Assembly: GCA_012514965.1 (NCBI GenBank)
Contig: JAAYZH010000197.1
Location: 1 to 14,276 of the forward strand
DNA from: Clostridiaceae bacterium
GTDB lineage: Bacteria; Bacillota; Clostridia; Saccharofermentanales; Fastidiosipilaceae
Reading direction: 5' to 3'
DNA length: 14,276 nt
The position numbers were made by a program, and so were the translations under genes. Below the pieces are notes generated by a model. The model made no database searches. It saw nothing but the letters and a program-made list of their open reading frames with translations, and was not told the origin of the DNA. This document shows positions 7,399 through 14,276 of this stretch, one piece after another. The stretch's first letter is position 1, and each line of letters starts with the position of its first letter.

Positions 7399-8109
7399 TT
7401 GATTATCTTGGCGATCGATACCAGTACCCCGCGATTGGGCGTCAGTTTAGCCCGTGATGGTGAGTATTTGGCCGGAGGCAGTTTTGACCCGGTTGGCACT
7501 CATATGCAGCAGATCCTCCCGGTGATCGAAGTTGTACTGCGCGATGCAGGCTGTACACTTGGACAAGTGGATGCATTTGCTGCTTCCATAGGACCGGGTT
7601 CATTTACCGGTATCCGTGTGGGGGTGGCTACCATGCAGGCCCTAGCGGCGGCTGCGGGCAAGCCTTGTCTGGCCCTCAACACACTGGAAGTCTGTGCCGA
7701 AGACTATCTGGCGCCAGGCGAAATCACCGTCCCCATGCTGGAGGCGCGTAACCGCCGAATTTACACGGCGGCTTATCGCGAGGGCCAAATGGTTTTGGCA
7801 CCTGTAGTGGAAGGCGTTGACGAATTTTTTGGCCGTCTGGCTGTAACGCTCAGAGAGCAGCTGCTTACACCAGAGGCAATTGTGTTATGCGGAGACGAAA
7901 CGGCTGCTCGCTACGCCGAAGATGAACAGGTCCGCGCATTGTTCACGCAAAAGGTGTATGCTGCGGAAACAACGTATTATCGACCTGAAGTACTGGGGAA
8001 ACTTGCCTATCGAGCCTATCAATCAGGCCGGCTGCTCGAGCCTGCTGAACTGTTGCCGGAATACTACGCACCCACCCAGGCAGAACGGAATTTGGGCGTT
8101 TTTGTATGA
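7399..8109 (+). CDS. tsaB: tRNA threonylcarbamoyladenosine biosynthesis protein TsaB
   Basis: TsaB is the non-catalytic ASKHA-fold partner of TsaD in the t6A complex. The 236-residue product opens with 'IILAIDTSTPRLGVSL', has a THMQQILPVI segment (about 34-43) and the signature 'SIGPGSFTGIRVGVATMQAL' (63-82), followed by the shorter, more variable C-terminal half typical of TsaB rather than TsaD. The start is TTG at 7399: GAGGAG at 7385-7390 stands eight bases before it, and the first conserved strand begins immediately, so no later start would keep the fold whole. Its TGA overlaps the rimI start in an ATGA arrangement. Confidence 0.95.
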   Translation: MIILAIDTSTPRLGVSLARDGEYLAGGSFDPVGTHMQQILPVIEVVLRDAGCTLGQVDAFAASIGPGSFTGIRVGVATMQALAAAAGKPCLALNTLEVCAEDYLAPGEITVPMLEARNRRIYTAAYREGQMVLAPVVEGVDEFFGRLAVTLREQLLTPEAIVLCGDETAARYAEDEQVRALFTQKVYAAETTYYRPEVLGKLAYRAYQSGRLLEPAELLPEYYAPTQAERNLGVFV

Positions 8110-8579
8110 ATGTTGAAGAACCGGCAGACTTGATCTTTCGACCCGCGCGACAAGAAGACCTCGATGCGTTGGTCTCCCTGGAGAAAGGCTGCTTTCAGGT
8201 GCCCTGGAGCGCGGCGTCTTTGGCCTCGGAATTCCGGTCCGCTCGTGAGGGTGGCTGGCCGCGCGTACACGTTTTGCTCAACAAGCACGAAATCATCGCC
8301 TATACGGTCACGGCTCTGGTCCTGGATGAATTGCAGCTCTACCGCATCGGTGTGGATCCGAGCTATCGTCGTCAAGGCCTTGCGAAGATCATGCTTAGCA
8401 AACTCCTTGCCGCAGCTGAACGGGTGGGTGCGCAGACCTGCACGCTCGAAGTACGTGAGGGTAACACTGCAGCCCGTAAACTTTACGAAAGTCTTGGTTT
8501 TCGCGAGGTCGGCCGCAGGCGACGCTATTACCAGGACAATGGTGAAGACGCGATTTTGCTTGATTGGTGCAAAATGTAG
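8106..8579 (+). CDS. rimI: Ribosomal protein S18 alanine N-acetyltransferase-type GNAT acetyltransferase (RimI)
   Basis: A 157-residue GNAT acetyltransferase. The acetyl-CoA binding motif is 'VDPSYRRQGLAKIML' with RRQGLA at 88-93; the second half has 'LEVREGNTAARKLYESLGF' (114-132), the usual RimI motif B with its tyrosine (Y127). RimI acetylates the N-terminal alanine of ribosomal protein S18 in Escherichia coli, and in Firmicutes the gene commonly follows tsaB, as here. ATGA overlap with tsaB points to one transcript and coupled translation. In Bacillus the next gene is often tsaD, but here it is an aminopeptidase with its own promoter. The exact target protein in this organism is inferred from the family and the neighbourhood. 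Confidence 0.9.
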   Translation: MNVEEPADLIFRPARQEDLDALVSLEKGCFQVPWSAASLASEFRSAREGGWPRVHVLLNKHEIIAYTVTALVLDELQLYRIGVDPSYRRQGLAKIMLSKLLAAAERVGAQTCTLEVREGNTAARKLYESLGFREVGRRRRYYQDNGEDAILLDWCKM

Positions 8580-8612
8580 GGAAATGTCACTTTAGCAACT
8601 GCGGCCAGACCT

Positions 8613-8618
8613 TATAAT
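8613..8618 (+). promoter_or_regulatory. Candidate -10 box for the aminopeptidase P gene
   Basis: A perfect TATAAT 51 bases before the start codon. The -35 region is weak (TTTAGC at 8591-8596 with a 16-base spacer). The leader that follows contains a short inverted repeat, AGCCC (8636-8640) with GGGCT (8651-8655), ending just before the GAAGGA ribosome binding site; it lacks a T-run and does not look like a terminator. Confidence 0.5.
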
Positions 8619-8668
8619 GTAGAGAAGATTGTTGCAGCCCGTTTTCTGAAGGGCTTAGAAGGATTTTT

Positions 8669-10462
8669 ATGACGACGAATGAGAAACTGGCGTTGTTGCG
8701 CCACAGAATGCAAGAAGAGAATCTGGATGCCTACTATGTTCCGACCTCAGATCCGCACATGTCGGAGTATATCGCGCCCTGTTATCAGAGTCGTGCCTGG
8801 CTCAGCGGTTTTAGCGGCTCGGCTGGTGCTGTTCTTGTGTTCCCGGATGAAGCGAAGCTTTGGACCGATGGACGCTATTTTATTCAGGCTGCGGCCCAGA
8901 TCAAGGACTCCGAGTTTGAATTGATGAAGCAAGCCACGCCGGGCTATCCGCCTCTCCTCCAGTATCTTGTGGAGAAACTCCCCCAGGGGGCTCGCGTGGG
9001 TGTGAATGGCGCGATTTTGTCGCAACAGGAAGTGGAGAGCATTTCTGCTCGTCTCGAATCGAAGCAGGCGGCGCTGATACTCAACAAGCCCCTGGTCGAA
9101 GAGATCTGGGCGGACAGGCCGTCGGCTCCGCAGGCGCCGATCTTCCTGCTTGCTGAAGAATTCAGCGGCAGGGCTACAGAGGCTAAACTTAGTGGCTTAC
9201 GTGAATCTCAGGCGAGAGACGGTGCAGACGCAGCTCTCTTTGGCCGGCTGGATGACATTGCCTGGCTGTTCAATATTCGCGGCGGCGATGTCGCGAATAC
9301 ACCTGTGGCTTTGGCCTACGCACTGGTGACCGGCGAAGAGGCCTTCTTATTTATTGATGAAGCCAAGGTGAGTGACGAAATCCGCTCGAGCCTTGCAGCT
9401 GCTGGTGTAAGCGTTCGGGCTTATGAGGCTGTGGGTGAGGCTTTGGCCGCCTTGTCAGGCAAGATTCTGAATCTCGACAAGCGCGCGTTAAACAGCGCGG
9501 TCTATGCCGGTATTCCCTCTGACTGTGAGGTGCGTGATGAGAGAGACTGGACCACCTGGCAGAAAGCGATCAAGAACGAAACGGAGATTTACAATCAGCG
9601 CGAGGCATATCGCAAGGATGGTCTGGCCGTAACCCGCCTGATCTACTGGCTCAAGCACCTGCCGGATGTGTCAGCTGTGGATGAGCTCGATGTCAGCGAC
9701 AAGCTTTATGCGTTGCATCTAGATTTGGAACATTTTATTGAGCCGAGTTTCACCACAATCGCGGCATATGGACCGAATGCTGCGATGATGCACTACGCGC
9801 CGACTCGGGAGAACAAGGCGGCCTTGGCAGCGGCGGGTTTCTTGCTGGTGGATTCCGGCGGCCAGTATCTTGAAGGCACTACCGATACGACCCGGACCAT
9901 CGCAATGGGACCTCTGACTGCGGACGAAATTCGCGACTACACGTTGACCCTGAAGGGTCATATCGCCCTGGCCTCCGCGATTTTCCTGCATGGAGCGACC
10001 GGCCATTACCTCGACGCCCTGGCCAGACAACCCCTGTGGAAGCACCACTCCGATTACAAGAGCGGTACCGGGCACGGCGTCGGCTATCTTCTGGGTGTGC
10101 ATGAAGGCCCTCAGAATATTTCGTCCCGGCCGATCGACACCATGCTGGTACCCGGCATGGTCGTTACGAATGAGCCCGGCGTCTATAAAGAAGGCTTATA
10201 TGGCATTCGCATTGAGAATGTATATGTAGTCGAACTGGATGGGGAAGTCGATTCGGATCGTTTTTATCGTTTCAGCAATTTTACCAGGGTGCCTCTTGAG
10301 CGCGAGGCAATCGATGTGCGTTTGTTGACTGATGACGAAATTGCCTGGATCGACGCATTCCATGCGGAGACGCTGGCAGGACTTAAGAATGACCTGACAG
10401 CGGATGAAGCGAGCTGGTTAGAGGCTGTTTGCCGTCCTCTTTCGAGAGAAGCACTTTCGTAA
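8669..10462 (+). CDS. Xaa-Pro aminopeptidase (aminopeptidase P, peptidase family M24B)
   Basis: Aminopeptidase P removes the N-terminal residue from peptides with proline in second position. The 597-residue product is the long, three-domain type: two creatinase-like N-terminal domains (about 1-150 and 155-300), the pita-bread catalytic domain (about 305-525) and a C-terminal M24_C-type domain. The dinuclear metal ligands are all visible: D395 and D406 in 'LVDSGGQYLEGTTDTTR', H469 in 'SGTGHGVGYLLGVHEGP', E502 in 'TNEPGVY' and E516 in 'GIRIEN'; their spacing closely follows human XPNPEP1. H376 ('MMHYAP') matches the conserved substrate-binding histidine. GAAGGA at 8658-8663 precedes the ATG at 8669. 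It sits alone between rimI and the HPr-like gene and is probably cytoplasmic, since I see no signal peptide. Confidence 0.95.
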   Translation: MTTNEKLALLRHRMQEENLDAYYVPTSDPHMSEYIAPCYQSRAWLSGFSGSAGAVLVFPDEAKLWTDGRYFIQAAAQIKDSEFELMKQATPGYPPLLQYLVEKLPQGARVGVNGAILSQQEVESISARLESKQAALILNKPLVEEIWADRPSAPQAPIFLLAEEFSGRATEAKLSGLRESQARDGADAALFGRLDDIAWLFNIRGGDVANTPVALAYALVTGEEAFLFIDEAKVSDEIRSSLAAAGVSVRAYEAVGEALAALSGKILNLDKRALNSAVYAGIPSDCEVRDERDWTTWQKAIKNETEIYNQREAYRKDGLAVTRLIYWLKHLPDVSAVDELDVSDKLYALHLDLEHFIEPSFTTIAAYGPNAAMMHYAPTRENKAALAAAGFLLVDSGGQYLEGTTDTTRTIAMGPLTADEIRDYTLTLKGHIALASAIFLHGATGHYLDALARQPLWKHHSDYKSGTGHGVGYLLGVHEGPQNISSRPIDTMLVPGMVVTNEPGVYKEGLYGIRIENVYVVELDGEVDSDRFYRFSNFTRVPLEREAIDVRLLTDDEIAWIDAFHAETLAGLKNDLTADEASWLEAVCRPLSREALS

Positions 10463-10538
10463 AGGAAGCGGCTTACTGGAGGCGGTGGTTTTTGTGGCAG
10501 ATTTCACAAACAAACACTAGACTTATGTGGCACTTTTA

Positions 10539-10567
10539 TTGACATTCAGAGTTGCTTACTCTAAACT
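10539..10567 (+). promoter_or_regulatory. Sigma-A promoter of the HPr-like gene, probably also driving uvrC
   Basis: Consensus TTGACA at 10539-10544, a 17-base spacer and TAAACT at 10562-10567 (4 of 6). Initiation would fall near 10574, leaving a leader of about 50 bases before the start codon. The surrounding region is more AT-rich than the flanking genes and carries the repeats listed separately. Confidence 0.65.
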
Positions 10568-10584
10568 TAATTTTGCTTAACTCT
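10552..10584 (+). repeat. Tandem direct repeat over the HPr-like gene promoter, possible operator
   Basis: TTGCTTACTCT at 10552-10562 and TTGCTTAACTCT at 10573-10584 differ by one inserted base and start 21 bases apart, two helical turns. They flank the -10 box. An inverted pair CAGAGTT (10547-10553) and AACTCTG (10579-10585) overlaps the same sites. A related GCTTACT is at 10471-10477. No regulator is identified. Confidence 0.45.
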
Positions 10585-10624
10585 GCAATTAATAATTTGC
10601 GGAAGTCACCTATGGAGGTAACGA

Positions 10625-10888
10625 ATGGTAAAGAGAGAAGTCATTTTTCGTTGTCCAGAAGACATGCAGATGAAGGCAGTGGCCATGCTCATCCAGAAGG
10701 CTTCGTCCTTCCGTTCGAACATCTGGCTGCAGAGCGGTGAGCGTCGTGCAAACGGCAAGAGCCTTTTGGGCGTCATGAGTCTGGGTATCCAGGATCAGGC
10801 AGAGCTTGAAGTCACTGCAGAAGGTCCCGACGAGGACGATGCGCTGGAGACAGTGGTTGCGTACCTGGAGAGTTCGGAATTATCTTGA
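10625..10888 (+). CDS. Crh-like HPr family protein lacking the phosphocarrier histidine
   Basis: An 87-residue protein with the HPr fold pattern: the block 'GKSLLGVMSLG' (44-54) is the HPr kinase target region with Ser46 at the canonical position, and 'ELEVTAEGPDEDDALETVVAYLE' at the end matches the last strand and helix (key block only). The active-site loop, normally G-I-H15-A-R-P, reads D-M-Q-M-K-A: His15 is Gln, Arg17 is Lys and Pro18 is Ala. It therefore should not carry phosphate between EI and EII of the PTS. Bacillus Crh also has Gln15 and Ser46 and acts as a catabolite co-regulator with CcpA once phosphorylated on Ser46; a similar role is inferred here. ATG 10625 follows GGAGG at 10614-10618 by six bases. 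uvrC begins 30 bases downstream, so the two are probably cotranscribed. Confidence 0.88.
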   Translation: MVKREVIFRCPEDMQMKAVAMLIQKASSFRSNIWLQSGERRANGKSLLGVMSLGIQDQAELEVTAEGPDEDDALETVVAYLESSELS

Positions 10889-10918
10889 GTTCCGCTCCAG
10901 AAGTCCGGAGATTAGAAT

Positions 10919-12907
10919 TTGGCCACAGAGAATCTATTTGAAGCACGTTTGGATTTAGTTCCGACGAGCCCGGGTGTCTATCTTATGAAGGACGCCACGG
11001 GCTCTGTTATTTATGTCGGCAAGGCGATCAACCTGCGTCAGCGTTTGCGCAGCTATTTCGGGCCGAATCCGCAGGGCAACGAAAAGGTCCTGGCCATGAT
11101 TTCGCATATCCGTGACTTCTCCTTTTTGCTTTGCCAAAACGAGCTCGAAACATTGGTTCTCGAATCCAACCTCATCAAGCGCTACATGCCCTTCTACAAT
11201 ATCCTTCTTAAGGACGACCGCGATTATCCTTATATAAGAGTCACCTTAAACGAGATGTACCCACGCATCATGAAAGCCTACCGTGTGGGTCCTGATGAGA
11301 AAGAAGGAGCACGCTATTATGGTCCCTATTTGAACGGGGATCTTTGGCATGCGCTTCGCACCATTCACACCCTATTCCCGCTCAAAACCTGCAAGCGTGT
11401 ATTCCCGCGCGACATTGGCAAAGAACGCCCTTGCCTCAACTACTATATGAACAAGTGCATCGGTCCGTGTCTGGGAACTGTCCCGGCCGAGGACTATCGC
11501 CAGGTGGTCCTAGAAGTCTGTGAATTTCTGGAAGGACGTTACGATGGCATCTATCAGCGTTTGAATGAGGAGATGGGACGCGCCTCCGAAGCCCTGGATT
11601 TCGAGCGTGCGGCTGTCTTGCGTGATCGACTGCAGACTTTAAGTCGCTTGCAGGAGAAGCAAGTGGCTGTTCTGGACCAAACCTTCGACGGCGACGCTCT
11701 GGGTATAGCCCGCAACAATTCCGAAGTCTGCGTACTCAAACTGGAGGTCCGTCAGGGCAAAATCACAGGTACATCCACATTTTTTCTCGATGCTCCAGCC
11801 AGTGAAGATGTCGAAATCATGAGTGCCTTTATCGAACAATACTATCCCGGTGCCGCGAACATTCCATCCACTATCTTGACCTCGGTCAAAGAAATCGCCT
11901 CTGAGACAGGTGCCAAAGCATCGCCACCTGAGGCCGCAGCTTCCGGTATAGACCTTTCAGCGTTCTTGAGCCAGCTTGCCGGCCGTAAAGTTCGCGTCCA
12001 CTACCCCCAGCGCGGTGAGAAACGTGATGTCCTGCGTATGGCCGATGAGAACGCTGCGCAGTCCCTGCGCCGCCGCACCCTTATTGCCGGCTCAAACCAG
12101 CAATCCATCGACGAAGCCCTGCAGCTCCTGGCCGATATTGTCGGGCTCAAGTATGCGCCCGGACGCATCGAAGCTTATGATATTTCCAATACAGGCAAAG
12201 ACGACATAGCCTGCGGCATGGCCGTGTTCGAAAACGGCCGCTCACGCCGTGGCCAGGGCAGAGTCTTTCACATCCGCAACCAGGAAGACCAGGATGACTA
12301 CGCCGCTATGGCGCAAGCCCTTGACCGTCGCCTTGCCCATTTGGGCGATGATAGTTTCGGCCGCCGTCCCGACCTGATTCTAGCCGATGGCGGATTAGGG
12401 CATGTACGCGCTCTGCAGCCGGTCTTGGCAGCACATGGCTGCGAAGACATTCGCATAGCCGGTATGGTCAAAGACCGTCGCCATCGCACCCGCGGTCTGG
12501 TCCTGCCCACGGGGCAAATCATCGAACTCGAAGAAGCGCTGGGCATACTGGACGCAGAAAACGCGCCCGCCGGCAACGGCAATCTTGCCTGGTTCTCCGA
12601 AGATCCCGGTACGGAGCGTGAGCAGAAGCTAGCCTTGCTGCGCCTCCTCGCCTCCATACAGAATGAGACTCATCGCCTGGCCGGTCAGGCCAACGCAAAA
12701 CTCAACAAGCGCCGTCAGACTCGTTACAAACTCGAAGACATTGCAGGGGTAGGTCCCGCGCGCCGCAAGGCACTGCTGCAGGCCTTTCGCTCGATGCGTG
12801 AGATCAGCGAGGCAACAGTCGAAGAGATTTTGGCCAAAGCACCCTCTATAGGCAGTAAAGCAGCCGAGGCGGTGTATCGCCATTTTCATCCCGAGGCGGA
12901 GGAGTAG
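10919..12907 (+). CDS. uvrC: Excinuclease ABC subunit C
   Basis: UvrC makes both incisions in nucleotide excision repair after UvrA-UvrB mark the damage. The 662-residue product has all expected parts. The GIY-YIG nuclease is at about 15-95 ('SPGVYLMKDATGSVIYVGKA'). The four-cysteine cluster C158, C172, C180 and C184 matches the proposed iron-sulfur site. A UVR domain for UvrB contact lies at about 208-243. The RNase H-like 5' nuclease has D421 ('AYDISN'), D460 ('DDYAAM'), D490 ('LADGG') and H585 ('NETHRLA'), and tandem helix-hairpin-helix motifs are at about 605-658 ('IAGVGPARRKALL', 'APSIGSKAAEAVY'). The motif around H585 is usually R-D-E-x-H-R-F; here it is Q-N-E-T-H-R-L. The start is TTG 10919, with GGAG at 10907-10910 eight bases upstream; it places the GIY-YIG block at the normal distance. 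Confidence 0.97.
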   Translation: MATENLFEARLDLVPTSPGVYLMKDATGSVIYVGKAINLRQRLRSYFGPNPQGNEKVLAMISHIRDFSFLLCQNELETLVLESNLIKRYMPFYNILLKDDRDYPYIRVTLNEMYPRIMKAYRVGPDEKEGARYYGPYLNGDLWHALRTIHTLFPLKTCKRVFPRDIGKERPCLNYYMNKCIGPCLGTVPAEDYRQVVLEVCEFLEGRYDGIYQRLNEEMGRASEALDFERAAVLRDRLQTLSRLQEKQVAVLDQTFDGDALGIARNNSEVCVLKLEVRQGKITGTSTFFLDAPASEDVEIMSAFIEQYYPGAANIPSTILTSVKEIASETGAKASPPEAAASGIDLSAFLSQLAGRKVRVHYPQRGEKRDVLRMADENAAQSLRRRTLIAGSNQQSIDEALQLLADIVGLKYAPGRIEAYDISNTGKDDIACGMAVFENGRSRRGQGRVFHIRNQEDQDDYAAMAQALDRRLAHLGDDSFGRRPDLILADGGLGHVRALQPVLAAHGCEDIRIAGMVKDRRHRTRGLVLPTGQIIELEEALGILDAENAPAGNGNLAWFSEDPGTEREQKLALLRLLASIQNETHRLAGQANAKLNKRRQTRYKLEDIAGVGPARRKALLQAFRSMREISEATVEEILAKAPSIGSKAAEAVYRHFHPEAEE

Positions 12908-12908
12908 C

Positions 12909-13661
12909 ATGGCGGTTTGGGTAGTCGGTGATCCTCATCTCTCTCTGGGCGGTGACAAGCCTATGGATGTTTTTGGCCCCAATTGTGAAAGGCATCAGGA
13001 GCGCCTGGCTGATAACTGGCGCGCGCTTGTAGGCGAAGAGGATTGCGTCATCGTGGCGGGGGATGTGTCGTGGGCGCTGCGGATTGAAGATGCCGTGCCC
13101 GACCTGCGCTTCCTGGACAGCCTTCCGGGCAAACGCAAGATCCTCCTGCGCGGCAACCACGATTATTGGTGGACAACACGGCGTAAAGTGACGCTGCTTC
13201 TGGAAGAGAATCAGCTGACCACCTTGCAGATTTTCCAGAACGAGGCCATCTTGCTTGAGGAAGCTGCGCTGCCTTTGCTTATGGTCGGTACCAGAGGCTG
13301 GAAACTGCCCTTTGACGAGGACTTCAGTGCGGAAGATCGCAAAGTGTACCTGCGTGAGGTTGAGCGACTGCGTCTCTCCCTCAAGGCCGCGGCAGATCTG
13401 CGCCAATCCGATGGGGAGGGCGGCACGCAGGGAAATCGTATAGAGCTGGTAGCCGTTTTGCACTATCCGCCCGTCAGTCGTGATGGCCGCGGTAGTGAAC
13501 TCTCGGACTTGCTCGAAGCAGCGTGTGTCAAAGCCTGCTATTATGGGCACGTGCATGGGTATGCGGGGCGCCAGTCCTTTCGCGGTGAGCGCAATGGAAT
13601 CGAATATTTCAATATAGCCTGTGACCAGATTGACTGTACTCCGCAGAAGATAGCAGAGTAG
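12909..13661 (+). CDS. Calcineurin-like metallophosphoesterase
   Basis: A 250-residue cytoplasmic protein with the complete metallophosphoesterase ligand set: D8 and H10 in 'VVGDPHLS', D52 in 'AGDVSWA', N83 and H84 in 'RGNHDYWW', H184 in 'LHYPP', and H213/H215 in 'YGHVHG'. The family hydrolyses phosphomonoesters or diesters, including nucleotides and phosphoproteins; the substrate is not evident. A short stretch at about 162-175 (acidic, Gly-rich) looks like a variable loop. The ATG at 12909 lies one base after the uvrC stop, with GGAGGAG inside the end of uvrC, so the two are almost certainly coupled. Similar phosphoesterase genes occur next to uvrC in Clostridia, but a role in repair is only an inference. 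It is the last protein gene before the rRNA operon. Confidence 0.9.
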   Translation: MAVWVVGDPHLSLGGDKPMDVFGPNCERHQERLADNWRALVGEEDCVIVAGDVSWALRIEDAVPDLRFLDSLPGKRKILLRGNHDYWWTTRRKVTLLLEENQLTTLQIFQNEAILLEEAALPLLMVGTRGWKLPFDEDFSAEDRKVYLREVERLRLSLKAAADLRQSDGEGGTQGNRIELVAVLHYPPVSRDGRGSELSDLLEAACVKACYYGHVHGYAGRQSFRGERNGIEYFNIACDQIDCTPQKIAE

Positions 13662-13688
13662 TTTTTGGACGGCCAAAGCCGGGCCACC

Positions 13689-13744
13689 ACTATATATAGT
13701 ATAAGAGGGACGAGCTGCGCATGCAGCTGGTCCCTCTGCTTATA
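13689..13744. repeat. Long palindrome between the phosphoesterase gene and the rRNA promoter
   Basis: AGAGGGAC-g-AGCTGC (13704-13718) pairs with GCAGCT-g-GTCCCTCT (13723-13737) around a GCAT loop, with one G/G mismatch. An outer TATAAG/CTTATA pair (13700-13705 with 13739-13744) can extend the stem if three bases bulge out. A separate perfect palindrome ACTATATATAGT lies at 13689-13700. No T-run follows on either strand. It is well placed to end the uvrC-phosphoesterase transcript, but it is not a standard intrinsic terminator. Confidence 0.7.
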
Positions 13745-13815
13745 GGCCTGTGTTAGGAGCCTCTCGAGACGCCCGGGTACGTAGCGGAAAGGGCGAAATT
13801 CTTTAGAAAAAGCGG

Positions 13816-13844
13816 TTGACATAAAAATAGGGCTCTGCTAATAT
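13816..13844 (+). promoter_or_regulatory. rRNA operon promoter
   Basis: Consensus TTGACA at 13816-13821, a 17-base spacer, then TAATAT at 13839-13844. An A-rich stretch just upstream (13805-13811) could act as an UP element. Predicted initiation is near 13851, about 140 bases before mature 16S. Many rRNA operons have tandem promoters; I see only this convincing one. Confidence 0.75.
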
Positions 13845-13850
13845 AGTCAA

Positions 13851-13991
13851 GCGCTCGCGAGAGAGCGGCGCACGGACCTTGAAAATTGAACAGTGAAAAC
13901 AAAACATGCAAACAGACGGATCTTTAAGATCAATTCGTAAATGAGTTGAAAACGAAGAAAAAGTAAACAAAGAGCCAAAAGGCTCTCAGAA
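13851..13991 (+). promoter_or_regulatory. rRNA leader with boxA-like antitermination motif and hairpins
   Basis: A hairpin CGCTC/GAGCG (13852-13867) sits at the likely 5' end. CCTTGAAAATTGAAC at 13877-13891 resembles the conserved 'CTTTGAAAACTgAAC' boxA-type leader motif of Firmicutes rRNA operons, which recruits Nus factors for antitermination. AGAGCC (13971-13976) pairs with GGCTCT (13981-13986) just before 16S and is followed shortly by six T residues. Confidence 0.55.

Positions 13992-14276
<285 letters not shown>

Noticed and set aside
8636..8655. Hairpin in the aminopeptidase leader as a terminator or riboswitch
   Set aside because: A five-pair stem with a ten-base loop and no T-run is too weak to support either reading.
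10463..10538. Terminator for the aminopeptidase P gene
   Set aside because: There is a T-run near 10490-10495 but no stable stem immediately before it, so I do not call a terminator.
12846..13676. 276-codon minus-strand open frame opposite the phosphoesterase
   Set aside because: Antisense to a gene with a full metal-ligand set, and no promoter or ribosome binding site seen for it.

Overview
The window looks like a chromosomal housekeeping segment from a member of the Firmicutes, most likely an anaerobic member of the class Clostridia. The evidence is the 16S rRNA start at the right edge, the Firmicutes-type gene sets (rsmI after a YabB/TrmN6-like methyltransferase, rplM-rpsI, tsaE-tsaB-rimI, a Crh-like HPr beside uvrC), strong GGAGG ribosome binding sites and sigma-A type promoters. 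Base composition is moderately GC-rich and even throughout. Every recognised gene and the rRNA operon lie on the plus strand. I see no mobile element, CRISPR array, tRNA or sign of recent transfer. The taxonomic placement is an inference from about 280 nt of 16S and gene order.

Layout, left to right. (1) 1-1174: the 3' end of a tRNA-modifying methyltransferase overlapping rsmI. (2) 1234-4394: a separately promoted, very large YfhO-family membrane protein. (3) 4411-5469: the rplM-rpsI operon (L13, S9), with a strong promoter whose -10 box sits in the loop of a terminator-like hairpin, and a classical terminator at the end. (4) 5522-8579: a compact group of amidohydrolase, tsaE, tsaB and rimI, joined by stop/start overlaps or very short gaps; tsaE and tsaB supply two components of the t6A tRNA modification machinery, but tsaD is not here. 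(5) 8613-10462: an aminopeptidase P with its own promoter. (6) 10539-13661: a small HPr-like protein, then uvrC, then a metallophosphoesterase, probably one transcription unit. (7) 13662-14276: a long palindrome, an rRNA promoter and leader, and the first part of 16S rRNA.

Most genes serve translation and genome maintenance: tRNA and 16S rRNA modification, ribosomal proteins, N-terminal acetylation, peptide turnover, nucleotide excision repair and rRNA. I did not find a clearly novel multi-gene system. The items most worth a second look are the HPr paralog with Gln at position 15 and an intact Ser46 (a Crh-like regulator), the tandem direct repeats over its promoter, the overlapping terminator/promoter before rplM, and the palindrome and competing hairpins around the rRNA leader.
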